A stretch of DNA of 64,000 bases from NCBI RefSeq assembly GCF_036030735.1, contig NZ_CP107928.1:7316001-7380000 (forward strand). Direction: 5' to 3'. This document shows, in pieces, positions 51,884 to 60,934 of this stretch. A program made the position numbers and the translations under genes. The notes below the pieces were generated by a model. It was given only the letters and a program-made list of their open reading frames with translations, ran no database searches and was not told the origin of the DNA. Origin of the DNA: Streptomyces sp. NBC_00425. Lineage in GTDB: Bacteria > Actinomycetota > Actinomycetes > Streptomycetales > Streptomycetaceae. The number at the start of each line of letters is the position of its first letter. The first letter of the stretch is position 1.

Positions 51884-52999
51884 ATGCACCCCGTTTCGAG
51901 AAGGCGGTTCCTCGCCGTGAGCGCGGGCACGGCCGGCGCCCTCGCCCTGACCGCCCCGTCCGCCCGGGCCGTCGCCGTCGGCCGCCGCCCGTTCGGCCGC
52001 CACGGCTCCCCGGCCGCCCGCCGCACCCCGCAGACCCTCTACGTCGACCCGCTCGGCCGGGGCGACTTCACGACCGTGCGGGACGCCGTCGCCGCGGCCG
52101 CGGGCAGCGGCTGGACCCTCGTCCTCGCCCCCGGCGTCTACCGGGAGACGGTGGTCCTCGACGCCACCCGCGCCGAGGCCACCTGGATCGGCGCCTCCGA
52201 GGACCCCCGGGACGTCGTGATCGTCCATGACAACGCGGCCGGCACCCCCAAGCCCGGCGGCGGCACCTACGGCACCACCGGCTCGGCCACCGCCACCCTG
52301 CAGGCCGCCGGTTTCACCGCCCACCGGATCACCTTCGCCAACGACTGGCTGCGCGCCGACCACCCCGACATCACCGGCACCCAGGCCGTCGCCGTCAAGG
52401 TCCAGGGCGACCGCTCCGCCTTCCACCACTGCCGCTTCCTCGGGCACCAGGACACCCTGTACGCCGACTCGATGTCCCTGACCGCCTTCGCCCGGCAGTA
52501 CTACGCGCACTGCTACGTGGAGGGAGACGTCGACTTCGTCTTCGGCCGCGCCACCGCCGTCCACGAGCAGTGCCACTTCCGCACCTTGAACCGCACCGAC
52601 CTGGCCGCCGCGCCCTACGGCTTCGTCTTCGCGCCCTCCACGGCGGGCGCCAACCCGCTCGGCCAGCTGGTCGTCCGGAGCCGGATCAGCAGCGAGGCCC
52701 CCGACGCCTTCTACAAACTGGCCCGCCCCTGGGTGCCCAGCTCCGACACCACCGCCCGCCCGATGCTCACCGTCCGCGACACCTGGATGGACGCCGGCAT
52801 CGACGCGGCCGCGCCCTACACGAACATGTCGGCCTCCTTCCCCTGGCAGAACCAGCGGTTCGCCGAGTACCGCAACAGCGGGCCGGGAGCGCGGATCACC
52901 GTCCCCGAGAACCGCCCGCAGCTCACCCGCGACCAGGCAGGGTCCGCGACCCGCGAGGCCCACCTCGGCGACTGGGAGCCCTGGAAGGGGGCGTGCTGA
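51884..52999 (+). CDS. Secreted pectinesterase (first of two)
   Basis: A 371-residue CE8 enzyme with a Tat signal (SRRRFLAVSAGTAGALAL). Motifs: GHQDTLYADS with the catalytic-site Gln and first Asp, GDVDFVFGRATAVHE with the nucleophile Asp, and FYKLARPWVPS with Arg/Trp. It demethylates pectin so that lyases can act. AAGGAG precedes the ATG. Only one base separates it from the next pectinesterase, with which it shares most motif sequences, so the two are tandem paralogues. Confidence 0.95.
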   Translation: MHPVSRRRFLAVSAGTAGALALTAPSARAVAVGRRPFGRHGSPAARRTPQTLYVDPLGRGDFTTVRDAVAAAAGSGWTLVLAPGVYRETVVLDATRAEATWIGASEDPRDVVIVHDNAAGTPKPGGGTYGTTGSATATLQAAGFTAHRITFANDWLRADHPDITGTQAVAVKVQGDRSAFHHCRFLGHQDTLYADSMSLTAFARQYYAHCYVEGDVDFVFGRATAVHEQCHFRTLNRTDLAAAPYGFVFAPSTAGANPLGQLVVRSRISSEAPDAFYKLARPWVPSSDTTARPMLTVRDTWMDAGIDAAAPYTNMSASFPWQNQRFAEYRNSGPGARITVPENRPQLTRDQAGSATREAHLGDWEPWKGAC

Positions 53000-53000
53000 G

Positions 53001-54035
53001 ATGCTGTCCCGACGCACACTTCTGGCCGCCGCCACCGGCGCCGCCCTGCTCGCCGGGGCGCCCGCCGCCCACGCGCGGTCCCGCCGCGTCCTGCACGTCC
53101 GCCCGGGCGACAGCGTCCAGGCGGCCGTGGACGCGGTCGACGGCCCCGGCTGGACGATCGTCGTCCACCCGGGAACGTACCGGGAGGTCGTCGTCGTCCC
53201 GGCGGACACGGCCGAGCTGACCCTGCGCGGCGCGAGCCGCGACCCGCGCGCCGCCGTCGTGGTGTACGACAACGCGGGCGGCACTGCCAGGCCGGACGGT
53301 TCGGGCGCCTACGGCACCGCGGGCTCCGCCACCTTCGCCTCCGCCGCACCCGGACTCACCGTGCGCGACCTCACCCTCGCCAACGACTGGCTGCGCGCCG
53401 ACCACCCGGAGATCACCGGCACCCAGGCGGTGGCCGCCTACGTCACCGGCGACCGCACGCACTTCGAGAACGTCCGACTCCTCGCCCACCAGGACACCCT
53501 CTTCGCGGACACCACCGCACTCGACGCCTTCGACCGGCAGTACTTCCACCGCTGCCACATCGAGGGCGACGTCGACTTCGTCTTCGGGCGGGCCCGGGCC
53601 GTCTTCGACGGCTGCCGCTTCCACACCCTGCGCCGGGACGTGGCCTTCACCCCCAAGGGCATGGTCTTCGCACCGGCCACCGCCCGGGCCGACCCCTACG
53701 GCTTCCTCGCCCTGCGCAGCCGGATCACCTCCGAAGCGGAGGACGCCGCGTACAAGATCGCGCGGCCCTGGGTGCCGTCCTACGAGACGACCGCCTGGCC
53801 CTCGCTGGTCGTCCGGGACACCTGGATCGGCCCCGGCATCGACGCGGTGACGCCGTACGTCAACATGCGCGAGGCCTACCCGTGGCAGACCATGCGCTTC
53901 CGCGAGTACGCCAACTGCGGTCCGGGTGCGGCGGCGCCGGTCCCGGAGAACCGGCCTCAGCTGACCGCGGCGGAGGCGGCCCTGCACACCCCGCGGACGT
54001 ATCTGGGGGACTGGAGACCCTACGGGCGCCGGTGA
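53001..54035 (+). CDS. Secreted pectinesterase (second of two)
   Basis: A 344-residue CE8 enzyme. Signal peptide LSRRTLLAAATGAALLAG...AHA (RR pair present). Motifs AHQDTLFADT, GDVDFVFGRARAVFDG and YKIARPWVPSYE match those of the preceding gene, and ANDWLRADHPEITGTQAVA is nearly identical between the two. A tandem duplication followed by divergence is probable. The start lies one base after the upstream stop, so it relies on the same mRNA and probably on translational coupling. Confidence 0.95.
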   Translation: MLSRRTLLAAATGAALLAGAPAAHARSRRVLHVRPGDSVQAAVDAVDGPGWTIVVHPGTYREVVVVPADTAELTLRGASRDPRAAVVVYDNAGGTARPDGSGAYGTAGSATFASAAPGLTVRDLTLANDWLRADHPEITGTQAVAAYVTGDRTHFENVRLLAHQDTLFADTTALDAFDRQYFHRCHIEGDVDFVFGRARAVFDGCRFHTLRRDVAFTPKGMVFAPATARADPYGFLALRSRITSEAEDAAYKIARPWVPSYETTAWPSLVVRDTWIGPGIDAVTPYVNMREAYPWQTMRFREYANCGPGAAAPVPENRPQLTAAEAALHTPRTYLGDWRPYGRR

Positions 54036-54045
54036 CCCCGGCGGC

Positions 54046-54146
54046 GTCCCGCCCGCTCCACCCCGTTCCTCCCCCCCATCCCTCCCCCACCTCCGCTCTG
54101 TCTCCTCCCGGTTCCCCCCACCGCCGCGTCTCCTCCCCACTTCCCC
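54046..54146 (+). other. Polypyrimidine leader before the PL9 gene
   Basis: About 100 bases composed almost only of C and T on the + strand, e.g. CCTCCCCCCCATCCCTCCCCC, ending just before GTGAACGACGG. No gene. Such strand bias may form unusual structures or an unstructured mRNA leader. Confidence 0.75.
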
Positions 54147-54174
54147 CGTGAACGACGGAAAGGACCCGCACTCC

Positions 54175-55287
54175 ATGTCTCGTCGTACCGCTCGTCTCGC
54201 CCTCGCCGCCCTCGCCCTCGGTTGCGGACTCGCCGTCCTGCCCACCCAGGCACAGGCCGCCACCGTGGTGGTCAGCAACTCCACCGACCTGTCCAACGCC
54301 ATCAAGAACGCCACCGCGGGCACGGTCATCCAGGTCCGGGCCGGCACCTACTACCCGACCGCCACCCTCCAGTCGACGGCCAACGGCACCTCCTCCTCCC
54401 CGGTGACCCTCACGGCGTACGGCTCGGAGACGGTGAAGATCGACGGATCGTCCCTGCCCGACGGCGCCTGGATCTTCAAGCTGACCGCCGACTACTGGAA
54501 CGTCTCCAACCTCACCTTCCAGAACTCCCCGGACAGCGCGGTCGTCTGCCAGTCCTGCACGGGGACCGACTGGAACAACGTCAAGACCGTCAACGGCGGC
54601 GACTCCGGCTTCACCCTCACCGGCGACGGGACGGTCGACAACACCGTCAGGAACATCGACAGCTACGGCAACTACGACGCCGCCAACCACGGAGAGAACG
54701 CCGACGGCATCGCCGTGAAGTTCGGCTCCGGCAGCGGAAACCTCATCACCGGGGCCCGCCTCTACAACAACGCGGATGACGGCATCGACTTCTGGTCCTT
54801 CTCCTCGCCCGTCACCGTCGAGCACACCTGGTCCTTCGGCAACGGCGTCAACCGCTGGTCCGATGCGGCCTTCGCGGGCGACGGCAACGGCTACAAACTG
54901 GGCGGCGACGGCGAGGTGGTCGCCCACGTCGTCAACAACTCCGCGGCCTGGGGCAACGCCGGGAACGGCTTCACGGAGAACTCCAACACCGGCGCGCTCG
55001 TCCTCAACCGCACCACCGCCTACGCCAACAGCAAGTGGGGCTACTACTTCGCCACCAGCTCGGCCAGGCTCGGCAAGAACCTCGCGGTGAGCAACGGCGG
55101 CGGCTCGGTCGGCAAGGGCTCGAAGGTCACCTCGTCCGGCAACAACTGGGACTCCGGCGTCTCGACGCCCGCCTTCCGGTCGACGGACGCGAGCAGCGCC
55201 TACAACGCCCGCGGCGCAGGCGGCGCCCTGCCCGCGACCACGTTCCTGACCACCGGGTCGACGACCATCGGAGCGACCATGAACTGA
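54175..55287 (+). CDS. Secreted pectate lyase, PL9-like
   Basis: A 370-residue exported protein, Sec signal ending TQAQA|AT. The mature part is a right-handed beta-helix (DYWNVSNLTFQNSPDSAV, then NLITGARLYNNADDGIDFW and DGNGYKLGGDGEVVAHVV). GYKLGG with its lysine and NADDGIDFWSF with acidic residues correspond to the catalytic and calcium sites of PL9. GGAAAGGA lies about ten bases before the ATG at 54175. It closes the pectin enzyme row. Confidence 0.92.
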   Translation: MSRRTARLALAALALGCGLAVLPTQAQAATVVVSNSTDLSNAIKNATAGTVIQVRAGTYYPTATLQSTANGTSSSPVTLTAYGSETVKIDGSSLPDGAWIFKLTADYWNVSNLTFQNSPDSAVVCQSCTGTDWNNVKTVNGGDSGFTLTGDGTVDNTVRNIDSYGNYDAANHGENADGIAVKFGSGSGNLITGARLYNNADDGIDFWSFSSPVTVEHTWSFGNGVNRWSDAAFAGDGNGYKLGGDGEVVAHVVNNSAAWGNAGNGFTENSNTGALVLNRTTAYANSKWGYYFATSSARLGKNLAVSNGGGSVGKGSKVTSSGNNWDSGVSTPAFRSTDASSAYNARGAGGALPATTFLTTGSTTIGATMN

Positions 55288-55342
55288 GCCGTCGGGGCGC
55301 TTGACCCGTTTTTTGCCCGGCGGGTCTCGCGCTCACCCGCGT

Positions 55343-55357
55343 GACGCGCGTAGAAAA
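55343..55357 (+). promoter_or_regulatory. GACGCGCGTAGAAAA motif before the acid phosphatase
   Basis: Exact copy of the inverted-repeat arm at 23110-23124. It ends six bases before the start codon region of the HAD phosphatase, occupying the place of a ribosome site. Confidence 0.5.
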
Positions 55358-55363
55358 CGTGTC

Positions 55364-56161
55364 ATGCATAAGCCACTGCGCATCGCGGCCGTCGCCGCGG
55401 CCTGCGCCGTCGCCGGCGCCGCGCTCTACGGCGCCGGCGCGGCCACGGCCGGCCAGTCCACGGCCAACTCCACGCACGAGCCCTACAACATCGGGCTCCT
55501 GGTGAAGGACATCGACACCTACTACGGCACCGCCCCGGACGCGAACGGCGTGTACCAGGCGTCGCCGGCCAGCCCGTACGCCAAGGACCTCGCGAGCATC
55601 GACAAGGCCGCGCGGAAGTACATCGACCAGGCTGCCCGCAAGGCGGTCAGGAAGCACGAGCGGCCCGCGGTCGTCTTCGACATCGACGACACCCTGCTGC
55701 TCAGCCTCGACTACGAGAAGCGGTACAACTACACCTACAACTCCGCCACTTGGGCGGCGTACGTGAACAAGGCCGACCGCCCGGCGGTCTTCGGCAGCCC
55801 CGAACTGGTGCAGTACGCCGAGAAGAAGGGCGTCGAGGTCTTCTACAACTCGGGTCTCGGCGAGGCCCAGCGCACCGCCGCGGTCGAGAACCTGAAGAAG
55901 GTGGGCGCCGACGTCAACCTCGACGCCGCGCACATGTTCCTCAAGAACGCCGCCGCTCCGCCGTCCTACCTGAGCGCCTGCGCCACCCCGGGCGCCTGGA
56001 CCTGCACGACGGTCCAGTACAAGTCCGGCACCCGCAAGCACATCGAGGACGACCTCGGGTACGAGATCATCGCCAACTTCGGCGACCAGTACTCCGACCT
56101 CGAGGGCGGCTACGCCGACCGCACGTACAAGCTGCCGAACCCGACGTACTTCGTCGGCTGA
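55364..56161 (+). CDS. Secreted HAD-family acid phosphatase
   Basis: A 265-residue exported protein with an N-terminal signal (IAAVAAACAVAGAALYGAGAA). HAD motif I is VVFDIDDTLL (nucleophile Asp, general acid Asp two residues on); motif II is FYNSGLG; the late acidic motif is IIANFGDQYSDLEGGYA. This fits the class B-like acid phosphatase group. ATG 55364 has no Shine-Dalgarno sequence; the shared GACGCGCGTAGAAA motif is directly upstream. It probably releases phosphate outside the cell. Confidence 0.9.
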   Translation: MHKPLRIAAVAAACAVAGAALYGAGAATAGQSTANSTHEPYNIGLLVKDIDTYYGTAPDANGVYQASPASPYAKDLASIDKAARKYIDQAARKAVRKHERPAVVFDIDDTLLLSLDYEKRYNYTYNSATWAAYVNKADRPAVFGSPELVQYAEKKGVEVFYNSGLGEAQRTAAVENLKKVGADVNLDAAHMFLKNAAAPPSYLSACATPGAWTCTTVQYKSGTRKHIEDDLGYEIIANFGDQYSDLEGGYADRTYKLPNPTYFVG

Positions 56162-56166
56162 CGTCC

Positions 56167-56200
56167 CGTGCGGGGGCGGGACCGTTCCCGTCCCCGCACG
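56167..56200. terminator. Bidirectional hairpin terminator
   Basis: A 15-bp stem (56167-56181 with 56186-56200, one G-U) around CCGT. It lies between the convergent phosphatase and the sigma-partner genes, six bases from each end. Confidence 0.85.
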
Positions 56201-56206
56201 GCATGC

Positions 56207-57076
56207 TCAGTCCTTGTCGTCGTCGTGCGAGGCGAAGTCGCCGCCCACGACGATCTGACGGCCGTCCGAGCGGCCGGTGACCGCATAGGCGTCGTCCTTC
56301 GCGTCACGGCCGCCGCGGTCGTGGTCGTACTGCCCGGCGAACACCCACTCGCCCTTGGGGACCGTACGGCCCTGCCTGAGCACCCAGGTGTAGACGAGGA
56401 AGCCGTCCCGTTCGGCCGCGGTGAACTCGAAGTCGCCCTCGGGCAGCGAGCGCCAGGCGCCCGTCGACGAGACCCCGCCGGTCTGCGCGACCTTCAGCTG
56501 CACGGTGAGCGCGGTGAGCGCCTCGGACGTCTTCAGCGTGACGTTGCTCTGCGCCCAGAAGTCGTTGCTGTGCAGGTCGAGCGAGCCGTCCGACCACAGC
56601 GGGCCCTCCGCCTCGTCGGTCGTGGCCGGCAGCAGGGAGGCCGCGGGCGCGGAGGGCTTGGCCGCAGGGCTCTTCGGCGGGGAGACGCCCGGCCCGGCCG
56701 GCGTCCTGCCGCCGCCCGGGGTCCGAGTCGGCCGGGGAGAGACCGGAGGGCGGCTGGTGGCGCCCGGCGACTCGACCGGCGGCGAGGAGACGGAGACGGC
56801 CGGCTGCGCCGGGGCGCCGCCCTTCACCGCGGATGCCACCGCGTAACCGCCGACCGCGAGCAGGCCCGCGACCGCGGCCGTCGCGCCCACGATCCGCGCC
56901 CAGCTCCACAACGGCGGGCGGGTCGCCCGATGGGCGGAGCGGACCTGCGCCTGTCCCTGTCCGGCCATCCCACGCTCGACCCGGGCCAGGATGCGCGCCC
57001 GGTCGGGCTCGTGCGCCTCGGCCGCCGCGTGCAGCCGGGTGCGCAGTTCGCCGTGCACGTCCCGCTGCGTCGTCAT
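56207..57076 (-). CDS. Membrane protein coupled to a sigma factor (putative anti-sigma)
   Basis: A 289-residue single-pass protein: cytosolic N terminus (about 1-55) with the sequence ELRTRLHAAAEAHEPDRARILARVERGM, a transmembrane helix (IVGATAAVAGLLAVGGYAVAS), a Pro/Ser-rich linker of about 60 residues, and an extracellular beta domain (WSDGSLDLHSNDFWAQSNVTLKT...). Its ATG overlaps the sigma factor stop (ATGA). The arrangement fits an anti-sigma factor or sensory partner, but no zinc-binding HxxxCxxC motif is present. Confidence 0.75.
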   Translation of the reverse strand: MTTQRDVHGELRTRLHAAAEAHEPDRARILARVERGMAGQGQAQVRSAHRATRPPLWSWARIVGATAAVAGLLAVGGYAVASAVKGGAPAQPAVSVSSPPVESPGATSRPPVSPRPTRTPGGGRTPAGPGVSPPKSPAAKPSAPAASLLPATTDEAEGPLWSDGSLDLHSNDFWAQSNVTLKTSEALTALTVQLKVAQTGGVSSTGAWRSLPEGDFEFTAAERDGFLVYTWVLRQGRTVPKGEWVFAGQYDHDRGGRDAKDDAYAVTGRSDGRQIVVGGDFASHDDDKD

Positions 57077-57636
57077 CGGTCCCTCCCTGCGGCCTGACGG
57101 TCGCGTGCCATCGCAGGCACCCTGAGCGGAGCACTCTTGCCGCCCAGCAGCCTCTGCAGCTCGGCCATCCCCTTGGAGGTCTGGCTCTTCACCGTACCCA
57201 CGGAGACGCCGAGCGCGAGCGCGGTGTCCTTCTCCGACAGATCGAAGGCGTGCCGCAGCACCACGCAGGCCCGTTTGCGGAACGGCAGTCTACGCAGCGC
57301 CGACTGCACGTCCACGACGCCGGCGACGTCGGGATTCTCGGTCTTCTCCTCGCGCTGCGACCAGAACAGCGCGATCCTGCGGCGCTCGCGGACGGCGCTG
57401 CGGATGCGGGTGCGGGCGAGGTTGGCGACCACTCCGCGCGCGTACGCGACCGGGTGGTCGGCGGCGCGCACCCGGTCCCAGCGGTTCCACAGCGCGAGCA
57501 GTGCGTCCGCCGCCAGGTCGTCGGCGGCGTCCGTCTCGCCGGTCAGCAGGCAGGCGAGACGGGACAGTTCGGCGTAGTGGCGGTCGAAGAAGGCGTGGAA
57601 CTCCACGGAGGCGGCGTCGTCGACGACTGTGCCCAC
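57073..57636 (-). CDS. SigE-family ECF sigma factor
   Basis: A 187-residue sigma-70 factor. Region 2 is FFDRHYAELSRLACLLTGETDAADDLAADALLALWNRW; region 4 is RLPFRKRACVVLRHAFDLSEKDTALALGVSVGTVKSQTSKG. The short linker and the GTVKSQTSKGM recognition helix place it in the SigE (SACE) group common in Streptomyces. GTG 57636 has AGAGG upstream. It is co-transcribed with the membrane protein and likely controlled by it. Target promoters unknown. Confidence 0.93.
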   Translation of the reverse strand: MGTVVDDAASVEFHAFFDRHYAELSRLACLLTGETDAADDLAADALLALWNRWDRVRAADHPVAYARGVVANLARTRIRSAVRERRRIALFWSQREEKTENPDVAGVVDVQSALRRLPFRKRACVVLRHAFDLSEKDTALALGVSVGTVKSQTSKGMAELQRLLGGKSAPLRVPAMARDRQAAGRDR

Positions 57637-57900
57637 GGGTGACCTCTTCTCGATGCGACCTGTGCTGTGCGTGCCATGTGGATGACATGGGGATGTCCCG
57701 GGGAGGCGGTCGGGACGAGATCGGGAAGCGTAGCAGTGCGCGACCGCCCGGTTCGGTCGGGGGTTCGAACGTCACATGGCAGGTCGAACGTGTCCGGAGC
57801 CCGATTCCGTAACACGGCGAAAACCTGAAGAGGGTTCAACGAGGGAACAATCCAGCCAGCATCCGCATCGAGATCGTTCCGGCCCCTAGGAGTGGCAGCC

Positions 57901-59352
57901 ATGTCCGAGACGCAGCAGAAGGCCGACCGGCCCACCCGTGAGAGACCGGCGGTGAACAGCGTCGACCGGTACTTCCGGATATCCGAACGAGGGTCCACGT
58001 TCGCCCGGGAGATACGCGGCGGCACCGCCACGTTCTTCACCATGGCCTACATACTTGTCCTGAATCCCATCATCCTGGGCAGCGCCGAGGACAAGTTCGG
58101 GCACCGCCTCGACAGCGTCCAACTCACCACCGCCACCGCCCTGGTGGCCGCGGTGATGACCATCGTCATGGGCGTCGGCGGCAACCTTCCCCTCGCGCTC
58201 GCCGCGGGTCTCGGCCTGAACGCGGTCGTCGCGTTCCAGATCGCCCCGCTGATGAGCTGGGACGACGCGATGGGCCTCATCGTCCTCGAAGGCCTGCTGA
58301 TCTGCGTGCTGGTGGCGACCGGGCTGCGCGAGGCCGTCATGCACGCCATCCCGCAGCCGCTCAAGCAGGCGATCAGCGTCGGCATCGGCCTGTTCATCGC
58401 CTTCATCGGCTTCGTCGACGCCGGCTTCGTCAGCCGCATCCCCGACGCCGCGCACACCACCGTCCCCGTCCAGCTCGGCGGCACCGGCACGCTGGGCGGC
58501 TGGCCCGTCCTCGTCTTCTGCCTCGGCGTGCTGCTGACCGTCGCACTGCTCGCCCGCAAGGTCAAGGGCGCGATCCTGATCAGCATCGTGACGATGACGC
58601 TGCTCGCGATCGTCATCGACTCGCTCGCCGACATCAAGTCCTGGGGACTGACCACGCCTTCGTGGCCGGACGACGTCGTCGGCGCCCCGGACTTCGGGCT
58701 GATCGGACACTTCAGCCTGTTCGGCGCGTTCGGTCAGACCGGTGTGGTCACCGTCGTCCTGCTGGTCTTCACGCTCCTCCTGTCCGACTTCTTCGACACC
58801 ATGGGCACGGTCGTCGGCATCAGCGCCGAGGCCGGACTGCTGAACGACAAGGGCGAGGTGCCCAACCTGGGCCGCGTGCTGCTCATCGACGGCGCGGCGG
58901 CGGTCGCGGGCGGCGCGGCCTCGTCGTCCTCCGCGACCTCCTACATCGAGTCGGCGGCCGGCGTGGGCGAGGGCGCGCGCACCGGGTTCTCCAACCTCGT
59001 CACCGGCGCGCTCTTCGCCCTCGCGCTGTTCCTCACGCCGGTCCTCACCATCGTCCCGCTCCAGGCGGCCGCCCCGGCCCTCGTCGCCGTCGGCTTCCTG
59101 ATGATGACCCAGGTCAAGAGCATCGACTGGGACAGGTACGAGATCGCGATCCCGGCCTTCCTCACCATCGCGGTGATGCCCTTCACCTACTCGATCACCA
59201 ACGGCATCGGCGCCGGCTTCGTCGCGTACGTCGTCGTCAAGACCGTGCTCGGCAAGGCGAAGGAGGTGCACTGGCTGCTGTGGGGGGCCTCGGCGATGTT
59301 CCTGGTGTACTTCGCGATCGACCCGATCGAGCAGATCCTCGGCGTCAAGTGA
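57901..59352 (+). CDS. NCS2-type purine permease (AzgA-like)
   Basis: A 483-residue membrane transporter with about twelve helices. ATFFTMAYILVLNPIIL near the N terminus, GGNLPLALAAGLGLNAVVAF, LLVFTLLLSDFFDTMGTVVGISAEAGLL and the ASSSSATSYIESAAGVGEGARTG region are hallmarks of the hypoxanthine/guanine/adenine permeases (AzgA/PbuG). Start ATG 57901 follows TAGGAG by eight bases; an in-frame GTG nine bases earlier is too close to it. It is divergent from the sigma factor and monocistronic. Confidence 0.94.
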   Translation: MSETQQKADRPTRERPAVNSVDRYFRISERGSTFAREIRGGTATFFTMAYILVLNPIILGSAEDKFGHRLDSVQLTTATALVAAVMTIVMGVGGNLPLALAAGLGLNAVVAFQIAPLMSWDDAMGLIVLEGLLICVLVATGLREAVMHAIPQPLKQAISVGIGLFIAFIGFVDAGFVSRIPDAAHTTVPVQLGGTGTLGGWPVLVFCLGVLLTVALLARKVKGAILISIVTMTLLAIVIDSLADIKSWGLTTPSWPDDVVGAPDFGLIGHFSLFGAFGQTGVVTVVLLVFTLLLSDFFDTMGTVVGISAEAGLLNDKGEVPNLGRVLLIDGAAAVAGGAASSSSATSYIESAAGVGEGARTGFSNLVTGALFALALFLTPVLTIVPLQAAAPALVAVGFLMMTQVKSIDWDRYEIAIPAFLTIAVMPFTYSITNGIGAGFVAYVVVKTVLGKAKEVHWLLWGASAMFLVYFAIDPIEQILGVK

Positions 59353-59357
59353 CGTGA

Positions 59358-59387
59358 CGGGGGCGGCCGTTCCCCGGTCCGCCCCCG
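59358..59387. terminator. Bidirectional hairpin terminator
   Basis: CGGGGGCGG (59358-59366) pairs with CCGCCCCCG (59379-59387). It lies between the convergent permease and penicillin-binding protein genes. Confidence 0.7.
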
Positions 59388-59397
59388 CAACCGCCGG

Positions 59398-60855
59398 TCA
59401 CTTCCGCAGCGCCGCCTTCATCATCGCCTTCGCGACGGGCGCGGCCAGGCCGTTGCCGCTGACCTCGGAACGCGCCGCGTCCGACTGCTCGACCACGACC
59501 GCGACGGCGACCTGCGCGCCGGACGAGTCCGACTTGCCGTACGAGGTGAACCAGGCGTACGGGGCCTTGCTGTTGTTCTCGCCGTTCTGGGCGGTGCCCG
59601 TCTTGCCGCCTACGGTGACGCCGTCGATGAGCGCGTTGGTGCCCGTGCCCTTCTCGACGACCGTCTGCATCGCCGACCGCAGCTGCTCGGCGGTCGAGGA
59701 GCTGACCACCTGGGTGGTGGCCGCCTTGTCGTCGTAGTCCTCCAGGACGTCGCCGCCGCCGTTCGTGATCTGCTCGACCATGTGCGGCGAGACCAGCTTG
59801 CCGCCGTTGGCGAGGGCCGCCGACACCATGGCCATCTGCAGCGGGGTCGCCGTCACGTCGAACTGGCCGATGCCGGTCAGCGCGGTCGACGAGGCGTCCA
59901 TGCCGGACGGGTACACGCTCGCGTAGGCCCGTACCGGCACGTCCTGGCTGTCGTCGTCGAAGCCGAACCTGTCGGCCATCGTCTTCAGCTTGTCCTGACC
60001 GAGCTGGACGGCCATGTGCGCGAAGACGTTGTTGCAGGAGTACTGCAGCGCGACCCGGATCGAGGCGTCCTCGCAGGGCGCGGACGTGTTCTCGTTGTTC
60101 AGGTCCGTCCGCGTGCCCGGCAGGGTGTACGGGTCCGCGCTGTCGGTCCTCTCGTCCACGGACGTGTACAGCCCGTCCTCCAGCGCGGCGGCGGCCACCA
60201 CCAGCTTGAACGTCGAGCCCGGCGCCAGCGGCTGCCGCAGCGCCCGGTTGACGAGGGGCTTGTCGGGGTCGGCGTTCAGCTTCTTCCAGGCCGTGCCGGC
60301 GGTGTCGGCGTCGGTCAGCGACGACGGGTCGTACGACGGGGTCGAGACGACCGCGAGGATCCGGCCCGTCGCCGGGTCGATGGCGACGGCCGCGCCCTTC
60401 TTGTCGCCGAGCGCGTCGTACGCCGCCTTCTGCACCGCCGGGTCGATCGTGGTGAGCACGTCGCCCGGGTCCGCCCGCTGGTTCGTGACCGTGTCCAGGA
60501 CCGTCTTCAGCCGGGGGTCCGTGCCGTTGAGCAGGTCCGCGTACACGCCCTCCAGCTGCGTCGGGGCGTAGCTCTGCGAGGCGTAGCCGGTGACCGCCGC
60601 GTACAGCTCGCCGTTCGTGTAGGTGCGCTTGTATCTGAGGTCGCTGTCCGAGGTGACGGCCGAGCCGGTGATCGCCTTCCCGGCCACGATGATGTTCCCG
60701 AGCGGCGCCGCGTACGTCGTGATCGCGTTGCGCCGGTTGTGGGTGTCGTCCGCGAGCGCCCGGCCCTCGTAGAACTGCACCCAGGTCGCCCGCAGCAGCA
60801 GGGCGAACACCAGCAGCAGCGTGAAGACCGAGGCGCGTCTGATCGTCTTGTTCAT
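59398..60855 (-). CDS. Class B penicillin-binding protein (transpeptidase)
   Basis: A 485-residue membrane-anchored peptidoglycan transpeptidase. One N-terminal helix (VFTLLLVFALLLRATWV); active-site motifs SxxK at S214-K217 (LAPGSTFKL), SxN at 273-275 (QYSCNNVF) and KTG at 418-420 (GGKTGTAQNG). The N-terminal domain (THNRRNAITTYAAPLGNIIVAG) is like PbpA, which normally sits beside rodA/ftsW; here it stands alone, so it is a paralogue. The start at 60855 has no good ribosome site. Role in cell-wall growth or sporulation is likely. Confidence 0.94.
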   Translation of the reverse strand: MNKTIRRASVFTLLLVFALLLRATWVQFYEGRALADDTHNRRNAITTYAAPLGNIIVAGKAITGSAVTSDSDLRYKRTYTNGELYAAVTGYASQSYAPTQLEGVYADLLNGTDPRLKTVLDTVTNQRADPGDVLTTIDPAVQKAAYDALGDKKGAAVAIDPATGRILAVVSTPSYDPSSLTDADTAGTAWKKLNADPDKPLVNRALRQPLAPGSTFKLVVAAAALEDGLYTSVDERTDSADPYTLPGTRTDLNNENTSAPCEDASIRVALQYSCNNVFAHMAVQLGQDKLKTMADRFGFDDDSQDVPVRAYASVYPSGMDASSTALTGIGQFDVTATPLQMAMVSAALANGGKLVSPHMVEQITNGGGDVLEDYDDKAATTQVVSSSTAEQLRSAMQTVVEKGTGTNALIDGVTVGGKTGTAQNGENNSKAPYAWFTSYGKSDSSGAQVAVAVVVEQSDAARSEVSGNGLAAPVAKAMMKAALRK

Positions 60856-60934
60856 GGCATGGGAAAGACGAACGGGACGGGGGGGTGCGTTCCCTCCGTC
60901 CCGGTTTCTCATCGCCTGTTCATCTGCGCCCGGC

